From: UBA4720 sp038227135
GTDB taxonomy: Bacteria > Gemmatimonadota > Gemmatimonadetes > Gemmatimonadales > Gemmatimonadaceae
Assembly (NCBI GenBank): GCA_038227135.1
Contig: JBBRQC010000024.1
Span: forward strand, 1-50,060
DNA: 50,060 nt
Direction: 5' to 3'
The translations under genes and the position numbers were made by a program. Below the pieces are notes generated by a model. It was not told the origin of the DNA. It saw only the letters and a program-made list of their open reading frames with translations, and made no database searches. Shown piece by piece: positions 18,701 through 25,765 of this stretch. Positions within the stretch are counted from its first letter, which is position 1. Every line of letters begins with the position of its first letter.

Positions 18701-18710
18701 GCGCTCGTGA
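15705..18710 (+). CDS. UvrD/PcrA-like superfamily 1 helicase with nested DnaQ-like 3'-5' exonuclease domain
   Basis: This 1001-residue protein has a full SF1A helicase set: Walker A AGPGAGKT (52-59), TFTNKAA (84-90), DEFQD (226-230), GDDEQSVYSWTGAD (253-266), QENRR (289-293), then motif V around TLHSTKGLEF (916-925) and motif VI RRLLYVGMTRTKA (956-968). Between these halves lies a complete DEDDh exonuclease (about 611-770): D615 and E617 in DLETT, D701 in QFDFP, and H752 plus D757 in HSALDD. Both activities therefore look intact. The ATG at 15705 has no strong SD; ATG at 15729 is an alternative. The stop overlaps the next gene as GTGA. A DNA-repair role, unwinding and trimming 3' ends, is inferred. 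Confidence 0.9.
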   Translation: MSVANATTMDAALTTSFAGISAPTGAAPGPRVPSGSQLAAIEAEPQPLLVRAGPGAGKTYCLIERIRFLIDRREFDPARICVFTFTNKAAGEIAARLDSELGSRVESVRRGTIHSFCSDLLREYGDQVGLQEGFGIADELYQVALLRRLKVPRKHHKSVLDAFARYRFRGEPLGHRYEKYYDDYRRATTERNIVDFDGLLLKTAELFRIPAVAAAVRKRWDAILVDEFQDLNPVQYGIVRDLALIHRHVFAVGDDEQSVYSWTGADPRVFARFANDFEILGDDRLHHLQENRRCPPAVLGYARRLISLNEQLFKDRTPQETNVQSSFPVVALGFDDDENEAAWIVNDLNADHCQNAGKVRWGDVGLLYRTHKIGSALESAFLNAGIPCRLAQGRALADDKVVAYVLAALRVIASPGDEIHQENFYQTVLPEALLNDARARSEETGTSLIQQLEQMARTLPRVHGDGKKIWRGIYSLKNLGALAKNHTAISSLVEEILSERVGTYRTILEEDHEDLSDPAAHDEVVRLAERLKPCIEEGRPVWVPRVGGCEIAAKKILGEMGVRSVHLGGAPSADSVRVRPEDLPSLGLALGLFKTAQLVRTRSFVNTFRDFTVVDLETTDKDVERAEIVEIAAVRVRDGRVAEEFHSRVKPRVPITAGARGTHGISEADVANSPYFEAIWPGFRDFCGADVLVAHNGYQFDFPILRRMAATLPRGADFSTYDTLPLARTLHSTSRKLEHLARRYGISAGHSHSALDDCRTLARLFPALGETKVEYARKTALVNLLDQLAVGLALSDRETLCDEARKFFEFVPVYALGRHSDCLDAYRVERDSRGDASLPTVDDLIARLGGHNMMERLRAERTAEKRYPETMARLRRLIEACGKGDLPTQICAFLERAVLSRHDGVETARDRVNLLTLHSTKGLEFSRVYIVGVEDEQFIPMPPSGEIGRVELEEARRLLYVGMTRTKARLVMTRVETRNDKTTGGHRFLDEMGLPPQPARS

Positions 18711-19387
18711 TTCCCGAACGCGCCGAATGGCGAGTCAGGGTCGGCGGTGATGAGACATCGGCCGTATTCGAGCCCGCAGAGAATGGCCAGCACGACGCAT
18801 GCTTCATCTGCGCCCACGGCGCCGGCGGAAACATGAACGATCGCGGCCTTCTCCAGACCGCCAATGCTCTCCGCTCTCGCGGGCTCGATGTCGTCCGATT
18901 TAATTTCCTATACAAGGAGAAGAAATCCGGCCGGCCCGACCCGATGCCGCGGCTCAAGGAGTGCATCACGGCCGTCGTCGCGCGCGTGCGCGAGGAAATC
19001 AAACCGAAGAAGCTGTTGATCGGTGGCAGATCGATGGGCGGAAGGGCGGCGTCGACGCTGGCCGCGGACGGATTCGCGTGCGACGGATTGCTTCTTCTCG
19101 CCTATCCACTGCATCCACCTGGAAAGCCGGACCAGCTGCGCGATGCTCATCTTCCCTCGATCAGGATTCCGGTCATATGCTTCAACGGCACGCGTGATCC
19201 ATTCTGCACTCCCGACCTCATGAAGGCCGTCCTGAAAAACGTGAAGACAGACTGGAAGATGCATTGGGTCGAGGGAGCGGATCACAGCTTCCACGTTCTC
19301 AAGTCTTCGGGCAGGACCGATGCGGAGGTCCTCGCCGAAATTGGAAATGCGGCTGAGGTCTGGGTAAGTCGCAGCATCCGTGTTTGA
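18707..19387 (+). CDS. alpha/beta hydrolase of the KANL3/Tex30-like family
   Basis: A 226-residue soluble hydrolase with oxyanion region AHGAGGNMND (36-45), nucleophile S109 in GGRSMGG, acid D164 in NGTRDPF and base H193 in ADHSF, so the triad is complete. The GTG start at 18707 overlaps the helicase stop by 4 bp, implying coupled translation. The substrate is unknown. The stop codon lies in a stretch (19374-19384) shared with the repeat element at 20931-21079, so the C-terminus may have been reset by that sequence. Confidence 0.8.
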   Translation: MIPERAEWRVRVGGDETSAVFEPAENGQHDACFICAHGAGGNMNDRGLLQTANALRSRGLDVVRFNFLYKEKKSGRPDPMPRLKECITAVVARVREEIKPKKLLIGGRSMGGRAASTLAADGFACDGLLLLAYPLHPPGKPDQLRDAHLPSIRIPVICFNGTRDPFCTPDLMKAVLKNVKTDWKMHWVEGADHSFHVLKSSGRTDAEVLAEIGNAAEVWVSRSIRV

Positions 19388-19408
19388 CCTGGCGATGCTT
19401 CGGAGAAA
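19374..19408. repeat. partial copy of the GGATGCTTCGGA repeat family
   Basis: Positions 19374-19384 (GCATCCGTGTT) match 21058-21068 exactly, and 19394-19408 (GATGCTTCGGAGAAA) match the reverse complement of part of 21049-21064. The two pieces are in inverted orientation around the hydrolase stop codon. Each match is short, so this is called a decayed copy on the strength of both lying together. Confidence 0.45.
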
Positions 19409-19456
19409 AAACACGCGAAATTGTCGATCTGGCATAGACCCGTTCGACGAAACAGT

Positions 19457-20932
19457 ATGACCGCTGACGCTTCCGCACCCGTAGCGAGCTCTCCCGTGCC
19501 GGACGCGACGCCTGCTGCTGCCCCCGCACGTCGTAAATACGACCGGTCCATCGTGGAGGGTCCGTTGGGGCCGGCGGTGTGGAGGCTTGCCTGGCCGACG
19601 ATGCTCACCAACATGATCGGCGGACTCCAGAGCATGGTCGACCAGGCGCTGGTGGGAAACCTGATCGGCTACAAGGCCAACGCCGCGATCGGAGTAAGCT
19701 CGCAGATCTGGATCATCATCATAGTTTTCATCTCGTCCTTGTTCACCGGGATGAGTGTGCTGGTAGCGCGATTTGCCGGCGCCGGCGATCACGACAAGGT
19801 TGATCGCACAGTTTACCAGCCGTTCATCGCCGCGCTCGGTCTCTCGCTGCTGGTCGCGCCGATTGGATATTTCGCGGCGCCCGCACTCCTCGATTTCGTC
19901 AATGCCGCGCCTGCTGTGAAAGCCGAAGCGCTGCCGTTCCTGCGGATCATGTTTCTGTTCAGCAGCGGCATGCTGATTTTCTTCATGCTCGGCGGTGCGC
20001 TCCGATCCGCGGGCGATGCTCGCACTCCGATGATTCTCGGCGTCAGCGTCACGGTGCTCAACATCGTGCTGAACGTCATCCTCATCCGCGGGCTGGGTCC
20101 CATCCCCGCGTTCGGGACGAAAGGGGCCGCGATGGGGACCTGTATTGCCTCCGGACTGGTAGGGGTTTACTCCTTGTGGAAGCTCCTTCACGGCGGATGG
20201 GTGGTCTCGTTCCCGCGCGGACGCGGGTGGGGCCCCGACTGGGCGATCATCCGCTCCCTGTTCCGGTTTGGACTCCCGACCGGAATCCAGGGAATCGCGA
20301 TGAACATCGGTGGTGTGCTGATGATGTCGTTTGTGGGATCGTTGCCACAGAGCGCGGCCGCGCAGGCGGCGTTCACCGTCAGCTATAGCCAGCTCTTCTC
20401 GTTCATTACGTGGACATCGGTTGGTCTCATGGGTGCCGCGGCGGCGATTGCCGGGCAGAACCTGGGAGCGGGGAAGCCCGACCGCGCGATAGCCGGAGTC
20501 AAAGTCGCCGCCAGCATCGGTCTCACGAGTGCTGCGATCCTCGGAACCCTGTTCTTCATCTTTCCGCGCCAGCTTCTCGCGATTTTCGGGATGCACGACG
20601 GCCTCGTCGTTGACCTCGGCGTGCAGCTGCTGCGCGTGCTCGCGTTCTCCGGTCTCTTCGTAACGGTCGCGCTCACGTACACCGGCGGACTCCAGGGAAC
20701 GGGCGACACCAAGAGTCCACTATATATCTCGATCATTTCGCAGGTCATCGTCCCCCTCGGCATCTGCTTCATCATCCAGCGGACGAGCAGACTCGATCCG
20801 ATCGACATCTGGATTGCGATACTGGCGGGCCACGCGACACGGTGTGGGCTGAGCGTGTTGCGATTCAATCAGGGCAAATGGCGCACGATTGCGGTCGACA
20901 TCGGTGGCGCGCGGCCTGACCGGCCACAATGA
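19457..20932 (+). CDS. MATE-family multidrug exporter
   Basis: A 491-residue membrane transporter with about twelve helices in two homologous halves, each starting with a MATE-type region (WRLAWPTMLTNMIGGLQSM and FRFGLPTGIQGIAMNIGG). MATE proteins export drugs or cations in exchange for Na+ or H+. ATG at 19457 is chosen because it gives a cytoplasmic N-terminus of about 40 residues rich in Ala and Pro; a TTG at 19421 is the only other early option, and SD support is weak for both. The stop codon overlaps the left end of the inverted-repeat element at 20931. Confidence 0.92.
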   Translation: MTADASAPVASSPVPDATPAAAPARRKYDRSIVEGPLGPAVWRLAWPTMLTNMIGGLQSMVDQALVGNLIGYKANAAIGVSSQIWIIIIVFISSLFTGMSVLVARFAGAGDHDKVDRTVYQPFIAALGLSLLVAPIGYFAAPALLDFVNAAPAVKAEALPFLRIMFLFSSGMLIFFMLGGALRSAGDARTPMILGVSVTVLNIVLNVILIRGLGPIPAFGTKGAAMGTCIASGLVGVYSLWKLLHGGWVVSFPRGRGWGPDWAIIRSLFRFGLPTGIQGIAMNIGGVLMMSFVGSLPQSAAAQAAFTVSYSQLFSFITWTSVGLMGAAAAIAGQNLGAGKPDRAIAGVKVAASIGLTSAAILGTLFFIFPRQLLAIFGMHDGLVVDLGVQLLRVLAFSGLFVTVALTYTGGLQGTGDTKSPLYISIISQVIVPLGICFIIQRTSRLDPIDIWIAILAGHATRCGLSVLRFNQGKWRTIAVDIGGARPDRPQ

Positions 20933-21079
20933 CGAAGGGTTATATGGATGCTTCGGAAGGAAGCATCCCGAGCGTCGGTTCCCAAGAAATCCCAGCCCGC
21001 GAAGTGGATCTGTGATTCCGCTCGGAGCGGATCAGAGGCATCCGGCCTTTCTCCGAAGCATCCGTGTTAACCCTTCGTC
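20931..21079. repeat. 149-bp inverted-repeat element (MITE- or REP-like)
   Basis: The ends are near-perfect inverted repeats: 20931-20957 reads GACGAAGGGTTA, TAT, GGATGCTTCGGA, and 21052-21079 is the reverse complement of GACGAAGGGTTA, ACAC, GGATGCTTCGGA. Only the short middle differs. Inside are further GGATGC-type subrepeats, for example GGAAGCATCC near 20960 and a GGCATCCGG near 21038. There is no ORF of note. The left end sits in the MATE stop codon and the right end touches a truncated VOC gene. It has no transposase, so any movement would need help in trans. Confidence 0.8.
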
Positions 21080-21081
21080 CT

Positions 21082-21204
21082 AGGTGCCAGCTATGCACAA
21101 CCGTAGGGATAACGCGAAAAGGCGACGTACATGTCGCGGGCAATCTCAAGAACGCGTGGTTCAAGGATCCCGACGGAAACATCCTCGCGCTGGTCGAGCA
21201 GTAA
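21082..21204 (+). pseudogene. 3' remnant of a VOC/glyoxalase-family gene
   Basis: The frame ending at TAA 21202-21204 encodes KNAWFKDPDGNILALVEQ, the hallmark C-terminus of small vicinal-oxygen-chelate proteins. Only about 35-40 residues remain; there is no start, and the rest of the gene is missing. The preserved part begins right where the inverted-repeat element ends (21079), so the break and the element are probably linked. Confidence 0.65.
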
Positions 21205-21228
21205 CCAGCGCGAGGATCACATTCAGGG

Positions 21229-21927
21229 CTATGGCTTGGTGACGGCCAGACCGCTCACCATGCCCTCCGTGTTGTGCGAGAAGCGGATTCCATACACTCC
21301 ATCCGTCGACTTGAGCTTCCCGGGCCCAACGACGTCCGACTTGTTGTACGTGCCGACAACCGTTCCGTTGACCGCGCACAGCACCTTGTCGCCCTTTACA
21401 GAGACGGCGATGTCCTGAGTTACCGGAGCACCGGGCGCACTGGCCTTGTGCACAGCCGCATTCGCTTCGCCGCGACCGTTCATTTGGAACGGCGCTGGAC
21501 CGAACCCGCGCACGATGAAGTTGCCGGTTCCGTAGGCAGCGCAGTAGAGATAGCTCTGATTGGGCGTGCCCATGTCGTTGCCGCCGATGAAAATGCCGTA
21601 CGGGTGCGGATGGTCGTTCTTGTTCATGTACTTCGGCTCGGTAAAGCTGGCCTTCACCGTGTAATCGCCGCTGGCGGTGTTCGACGGATTCCAGTAGGCG
21701 ACTGCCGGGCCGGTCGTGACGTGAAGCGAGCTTCCATCGTTGGCGAGCTTGGCACTTGCGAGGGTCTGGCCCCGCTTGGCCTCGCTCGGGTCAATCTGGC
21801 CCGACCAACCCGTGACTGAAATACCTCCGTCAGCGACCGGCCGTGAACCCTCGTTTTGAGCCTTGCTGGAGCAGGCGACGGAGATGAGTGCTGCGACTGG
21901 AAGGAGGGAAGTGCAGATGCGGCGCAT
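21229..21927 (-). CDS. lipoprotein with LamG/DUF1080-like beta-sandwich
   Basis: A 232-residue protein with a lipoprotein signal ending in SVACSS (Cys about residue 19). The rest alternates beta strands and loops (YWNPSNTASGDYTVKASF, YGIFIGGNDMG, DGVYGIRFSHN) in the manner of concanavalin-like domains found in DUF1080 sugar-binding or hydrolase proteins. Start ATG 21927 has GAGG eight bases upstream. The open frame runs on to 22074, but that extension would cross the terminator stem at 22044-22078, which supports the later start. The ligand is unknown. Confidence 0.7.
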   Translation of the reverse strand: MRRICTSLLPVAALISVACSSKAQNEGSRPVADGGISVTGWSGQIDPSEAKRGQTLASAKLANDGSSLHVTTGPAVAYWNPSNTASGDYTVKASFTEPKYMNKNDHPHPYGIFIGGNDMGTPNQSYLYCAAYGTGNFIVRGFGPAPFQMNGRGEANAAVHKASAPGAPVTQDIAVSVKGDKVLCAVNGTVVGTYNKSDVVGPGKLKSTDGVYGIRFSHNTEGMVSGLAVTKP

Positions 21928-22039
21928 AGCTAGTACCTCGGTGCGTGACTGCGTTCGTGGATCGGTTTGACCGGCAAAATATATGGGGCCGCGCAGGCGT
22001 CGGGGGAGGATTCCGGTTACCTGCACTTCACGGCTGCGC

Positions 22040-22078
22040 AAAAAAAATTGGATGGGCCCAATGGACCCATCCAATTTT
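22040..22078 (-). terminator. rho-independent terminator of the monooxygenase-like gene
   Basis: Arms AAAATTGGATGGG (22044-22056) and CCCATCCAATTTT (22066-22078) form a perfect 13-bp stem with a 9-base loop. Read on the minus strand the hairpin is followed by eight T residues (22047-22040). It lies 24 bp after the stop of the gene ending at 22102 and upstream of the lipoprotein start, so it separates the two transcripts. Confidence 0.88.
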
Positions 22079-22101
22079 CATGACCACGGATGAAACGTGG
22101 C

Positions 22102-22452
22102 TCAGGCAATCGTGGAAAGCGAGTCGAATTTGAACGTCTCGACTGTCGCCTTTCCGGACATCACCGGACGAAGCGCCTTGTCCAGCTGCGGATATGTAAC
22201 GGACTCGTACTTCCGCGCTGAATCCATGTCGTTCCAGACGCTGATGGCGAGGACGTGCTGGTCCTGCACCAATAGAAGCTCGTCCTTGAACCCGTCCTGC
22301 TTCTTCAGGATTGGAAGGACTTCGTTTCTGAACAACGCATGGAACTCGTCGTTTCTGTTGGGAGCGATTTCGAAGCGAACGCTGCGCGCGATCTGTCCCT
22401 TGTCGCGCTTGACGTTGATGCTCTGATTCGCGTTCTGGTTGAGGTTCTGCAT
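22102..22452 (-). CDS. antibiotic biosynthesis monooxygenase-like (dimeric alpha/beta barrel) protein
   Basis: A 116-residue soluble protein. From about residue 24 it follows the ferredoxin-like ABM pattern: strand RSVRFEIAP, helix DEFHALFRNEVLPILKKQ, strand GFKDELLLVQDQHVLAISVW, helix ARKYESVTYPQLDKAL. Members act as small oxygenases or as haem-degrading or sensing proteins. ATG at 22452 has GGAG nine bases upstream; the longer frame to 22509 lacks this. It is followed by a strong terminator and is divergent from the SnoaL-like gene. Confidence 0.7.
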   Translation of the reverse strand: MQNLNQNANQSINVKRDKGQIARSVRFEIAPNRNDEFHALFRNEVLPILKKQDGFKDELLLVQDQHVLAISVWNDMDSARKYESVTYPQLDKALRPVMSGKATVETFKFDSLSTIA

Positions 22453-22788
22453 TTGAGTATATCTCCAGCACCCCGTCTGATTCTCCCTCTCCCGCGTTCG
22501 AGGATTCACCGCGGGTAGGTTAGCGCCGATCGATCAACTCAGGCGCTCGATTCTGTCTCGAATGGTATCTCGGAGTATAACCCCTCCGGCGTCATAAGTG
22601 TTGATTCCGCATTAGTTTACGCGTAAGTCACGTCACCGCGGTGGCTTACCTGAAGAGCTCGATTTTGCCGATGTCCCGAGGAGGCTCTTAACGCAAAAAG
22701 ATCTCAGATGAGTATCAATAAAATGCGGCTGGCCTCTTTGCGATTTTGAGCTATATCTGACTGGTTACCCGGATCAAAGGAGAAAGTC
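22453..22788. other. 336-bp divergent intergenic region
   Basis: It separates the minus-strand monooxygenase-like gene from the plus-strand SnoaL-like gene and must hold both promoters, but no convincing -35/-10 pair stands out. An inverted repeat GTAAGTCAC (22623-22631) and GTGGCTTAC (22641-22649) could form a 9-bp RNA hairpin with one G-U pair or act as an operator. The last 12 bases contain the AAAGGAGA ribosome binding site of the next gene (22776-22783). The region is AT-richer than its surroundings. No ORF or RNA gene is seen. Confidence 0.5.
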
Positions 22789-23178
22789 ATGACAACCACC
22801 GCTCCAACTTCCACCGCCGCCGTCGCCGAAGAGCTCGTCGCCCTTTGCAGGGCCGGACGCAATCTCGACGCGGTCAACTCGCTCTACTCGAATGACATCG
22901 TCAGCGTCGAATCGATGGGCAATGAACAAATGCCCCAGACGATGAAAGGACTGGACGCGATCCGCCAGAAAGCCGAATGGTGGACAGCGAACAACGAGGT
23001 GCATTCAGCGCGAGTGGATGGCCCGTTCGTTGGCGAGGACGAGAAGTTCGCCGTCTACTACAACTACGACATCACTTCCAAACAGCAGAATCGCCGCATG
23101 ACGATGGAAGAGATGGCGCTCTATACGGTCAAGGACGGCAAGATCGTGCACGAGCAGTTCTTCTACAAAACCAGCTGA
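22789..23178 (+). CDS. SnoaL/NTF2-like protein
   Basis: A 129-residue protein with the cone-shaped NTF2-like pattern: helical start (AVAEELVALCRAGRNLDAVNSLY), the phrase YSNDIVSVES, a WW-containing helix (EWWTANNEVH), then three strands ending KDGKIVHEQFFYKTS. Such proteins bind or isomerise small ligands. The AAAGGAGA site at 22776-22783 makes the ATG at 22789 secure. It stands alone; downstream lies a convergent RNase gene 12 bp away. The substrate is unknown. Confidence 0.8.
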   Translation: MTTTAPTSTAAVAEELVALCRAGRNLDAVNSLYSNDIVSVESMGNEQMPQTMKGLDAIRQKAEWWTANNEVHSARVDGPFVGEDEKFAVYYNYDITSKQQNRRMTMEEMALYTVKDGKIVHEQFFYKTS

Positions 23179-23189
23179 TCGATTGGGCC

Positions 23190-25202
23190 TTAGACCGCGG
23201 GCAGGACGGTATCCTCTCGCGCGAAATCAATGAAGCCTCGGGCGGGGTCGGCCGCCAGCAGCACGACGGCCGCCTCGTCTCCAACGCTCAGGCCACGCCG
23301 CCCGCGGACCAGCCGTCCTTCGATGTCTGCGGGACCGGGTATCCTTACCCAAGTCGCCTTTTTCGAGATCCCTGACACCACGGCTCGGAAGCTCTCGCCC
23401 ACCCGATCACGGAGGGCGAGAGCTGATGCGCGCTTCCGCGCCTGACGATCCACTTTTGCGGGCTCGACGCCTTGTGAGTATTCGAAGTCGATGAAGCCGT
23501 GAACGGTGTCAGTATTCACCAGTTTCACCGGCATCTTCATTCCGACCGTGAGCGGTTTGTAGCCGCGAACGACGCGACCCTCCGCTGAGCCATCGAGCAA
23601 CCGGACATACGTGCCGCTCTCGGAAACGCCGGTCACCTGGGCGTCGAACGTCTCTCCGATGCGCGAGCGTAGCTTGTCGGCTTCTATTTTCTTGCGGCGA
23701 CTCCGCTCCAGTTTCCGTGAAACGCCGTCCGTCTCGTGCGCGAAGTCGATGTATCCACGCGCTGGATCGGCGACGACGAGCTTGAGCCGTACGGTGTCTC
23801 CGACGTCCAGTCCACGTCCGCCGCGCACGATGCGTCCCTCTACGGGCGGACTCAGCAGGCGCGCGTACGTCCCCTTCGGAGAAGCAGCCGTCACGATCGC
23901 GGAAAAATTCTCGCCGACCCGCTCGGCCAACATCGAAGCGCCGGCAACTTTGCGCATCGTCCGCTCGACCTTTCGCGCCGCCTCGCCACGCTCGGTGCAG
24001 CGACTCGCAATGTCGGTGAGCTCCTGATCGGAGTAGGGTGGCGGTCCACCGGTACTTACCGCTCGGAGCATGCGCTGCGTGACGAGGTCGGCGAAACGGC
24101 GATTGGGCGCGGTGGAGTGCACGTAGTCCGCGACGGCGAGCCCGAAATGTCCGGTCTCCCTGCGGTTACCGAGACGCCGCTCGAGAACGTAGATACCCGG
24201 GCCGAGTAGCTTGACGACAGAGAGGGACAGATCCGCAAAGTGATCCGGATCGGCAGCGCGTCGACGCGCGAGAAATTCGGCGAGGGCCACGTTGTCAGGG
24301 TTCTCGGGAAGTTTTTCCCCGACCTCAGCCGCCAATGCCACGATGCGATCCCAGCGCTTGGGCTCGCGCACGACGCGGCGCAGCGAAGGTGATCCTCGAT
24401 CCAGCAAATAGGTGGCGACCGATCTGTTCGCGGCCACCATGAAATCCTCGATCATGTCTCGCGCGCGATTGCGGCTCACAATAGCAAGATCGACGACCTT
24501 TCCATTCACGACCACCGGTCTGGCTTCGACGCTTTCGAAATCGAGAGCGCCAGCGATACTCCTCGCGCGACGCAGCAGCTGCGCGGCCTCGTCCTGAATG
24601 CGAAGCTGCTCGTGCAGCGCGGACGAAGCGGCGATCGCCTCAGGCGGAGGGCCCTTGCCCTCGAGCCAGAAACCGACGGATTCATACGTGAGCTTTGCCT
24701 GATTGCGCACCAGTGCGCGATATACCGACGCGTTGCCCAGCGCTCCGTCGGGGCCGACGTCAAACTCGACGACGACGGCGAGCCGATCCTCCGCCTCGTT
24801 CAACGACGACAGGTCACACGAGAGCCGGTCGGGGAGCATCGGAAACACCGTGACGCCGGTGTACACCGAGGTGGTATTCTTTGCGGCGTGTTCATCGGCG
24901 GCTGAACCCAGGTGGACCAGCGTGTCGACGTCGGCGACACCAATACGGACTCGGATCGTGCCCCCCTCGGCGCGTTCGGCGACTTCTATCTGGTCGAGGT
25001 CGCGCGATTCCCGGTTGTCGATGGAGGACCACGGCAGACTCCGGAGGTCGCGGACGCCTGGCGGCAAGGGATCATCGGAGGGATCGTCGAGTGACCGAAC
25101 CTCGGACATCACGGCGGGTGAGAACTCTGGCTCGAAGCCGTTCTTCACCATCGCGGCGACTGCGGCGCTGCGGAGGGTTTGCGTTGCTGGCGGGCTGGTC
25201 AT
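23190..25202 (-). CDS. RNase II/R-family exoribonuclease with three C-terminal S1-like repeats
   Basis: A 670-residue enzyme whose RNB domain starts almost at once, with no N-terminal cold-shock domains. The metal motif reads IDNRESRDLDQ: D62, D68 and D70 are kept, but the fourth Asp of E. coli RNase II is Gln71, as I recall for the Deinococcus-type subgroup. STAPNRRFADLVTQR matches the RNA-binding region near the active site. After about residue 440 come three similar OB-fold units, each opening R(V/I)GE and closing G(Y/F)IDF, where standard enzymes have one S1 domain. Start ATG 25202 lacks an evident SD. The role is 3'-5' RNA decay. Confidence 0.88.
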   Translation of the reverse strand: MTSPPATQTLRSAAVAAMVKNGFEPEFSPAVMSEVRSLDDPSDDPLPPGVRDLRSLPWSSIDNRESRDLDQIEVAERAEGGTIRVRIGVADVDTLVHLGSAADEHAAKNTTSVYTGVTVFPMLPDRLSCDLSSLNEAEDRLAVVVEFDVGPDGALGNASVYRALVRNQAKLTYESVGFWLEGKGPPPEAIAASSALHEQLRIQDEAAQLLRRARSIAGALDFESVEARPVVVNGKVVDLAIVSRNRARDMIEDFMVAANRSVATYLLDRGSPSLRRVVREPKRWDRIVALAAEVGEKLPENPDNVALAEFLARRRAADPDHFADLSLSVVKLLGPGIYVLERRLGNRRETGHFGLAVADYVHSTAPNRRFADLVTQRMLRAVSTGGPPPYSDQELTDIASRCTERGEAARKVERTMRKVAGASMLAERVGENFSAIVTAASPKGTYARLLSPPVEGRIVRGGRGLDVGDTVRLKLVVADPARGYIDFAHETDGVSRKLERSRRKKIEADKLRSRIGETFDAQVTGVSESGTYVRLLDGSAEGRVVRGYKPLTVGMKMPVKLVNTDTVHGFIDFEYSQGVEPAKVDRQARKRASALALRDRVGESFRAVVSGISKKATWVRIPGPADIEGRLVRGRRGLSVGDEAAVVLLAADPARGFIDFAREDTVLPAV

Positions 25203-25357
25203 TCGAGGGTATCAACGCAATTTGTACTCCCGTGCGTCTCGGCGTGGACTACAACCACAAGACTTAACACGGCGCACATGCGCGCTCGCGCGCTATTCCG
25301 GCTCGCGCAGCGAGACGATCCCCGTGTAGCCAAACTGATCGGAGATCGCCTCGATCG

Positions 25358-25567
25358 TTAGCCTTCGAATTTGAAGGATACTTTGATCTTCGCCCGGTAG
25401 CTCTCGACCTTGCCGTCCTTGATCGCCATGTCGAGCAGGCAGACCTCGGCTACGCGCAGGTCGCGCAACGTTTTGGACGCCCGCTTGATTGCCGCCGCTG
25501 CTGCTTTCTCCCAGGATTCGGTGCTCGTCCCTACCAACTCGATGACTTTGTAAACGCTTTCCGCCAT
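25358..25567 (-). CDS. dodecin, flavin-storage protein
   Basis: A 69-residue protein beginning MAESVYKVIELVGTSTESW, the standard dodecin N-terminus; the Trp is the residue that stacks on bound flavin. Dodecins form hollow 12-mers that hold and protect riboflavin or FMN. The C-terminal strand ends KIKVSFKFEG. ATG at 25567 has GGGAG seven bases upstream; the open frame to 25666 is longer than any dodecin. It lies between the RNase gene, 155 bp downstream of it, and the repeat element at 25766. Confidence 0.93.
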   Translation of the reverse strand: MAESVYKVIELVGTSTESWEKAAAAAIKRASKTLRDLRVAEVCLLDMAIKDGKVESYRAKIKVSFKFEG

Positions 25568-25765
25568 GTCAGTCTCCCGGTTTGTTGCGGTGGTCAGGCT
25601 CTTATCGACAAGTCGAAACATATCCTTATTCAAGCACCGCTGAGATTGGGGCAAGGCGTCACTCATCTGCTTGGCAGTTACGTACGTGACGAGGCGGCTC
25701 TAGTGGGGCGATAAGTTTGTCGCGAAGCAAACCCGCTTGGAAGTCTGGCTATCGGGCTGCACGAC

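Noticed and set aside
18908..20596. 562-residue open frame on the minus strand
   Set aside because: It is antisense to the hydrolase and MATE genes; its highly charged composition is what the reverse of a hydrophobic membrane gene gives, and it matches no family.
21928..22074. N-terminal extension of the lipoprotein gene
   Set aside because: It would place a strong terminator stem inside the coding region and remove the lipoprotein signal from the N-terminus.
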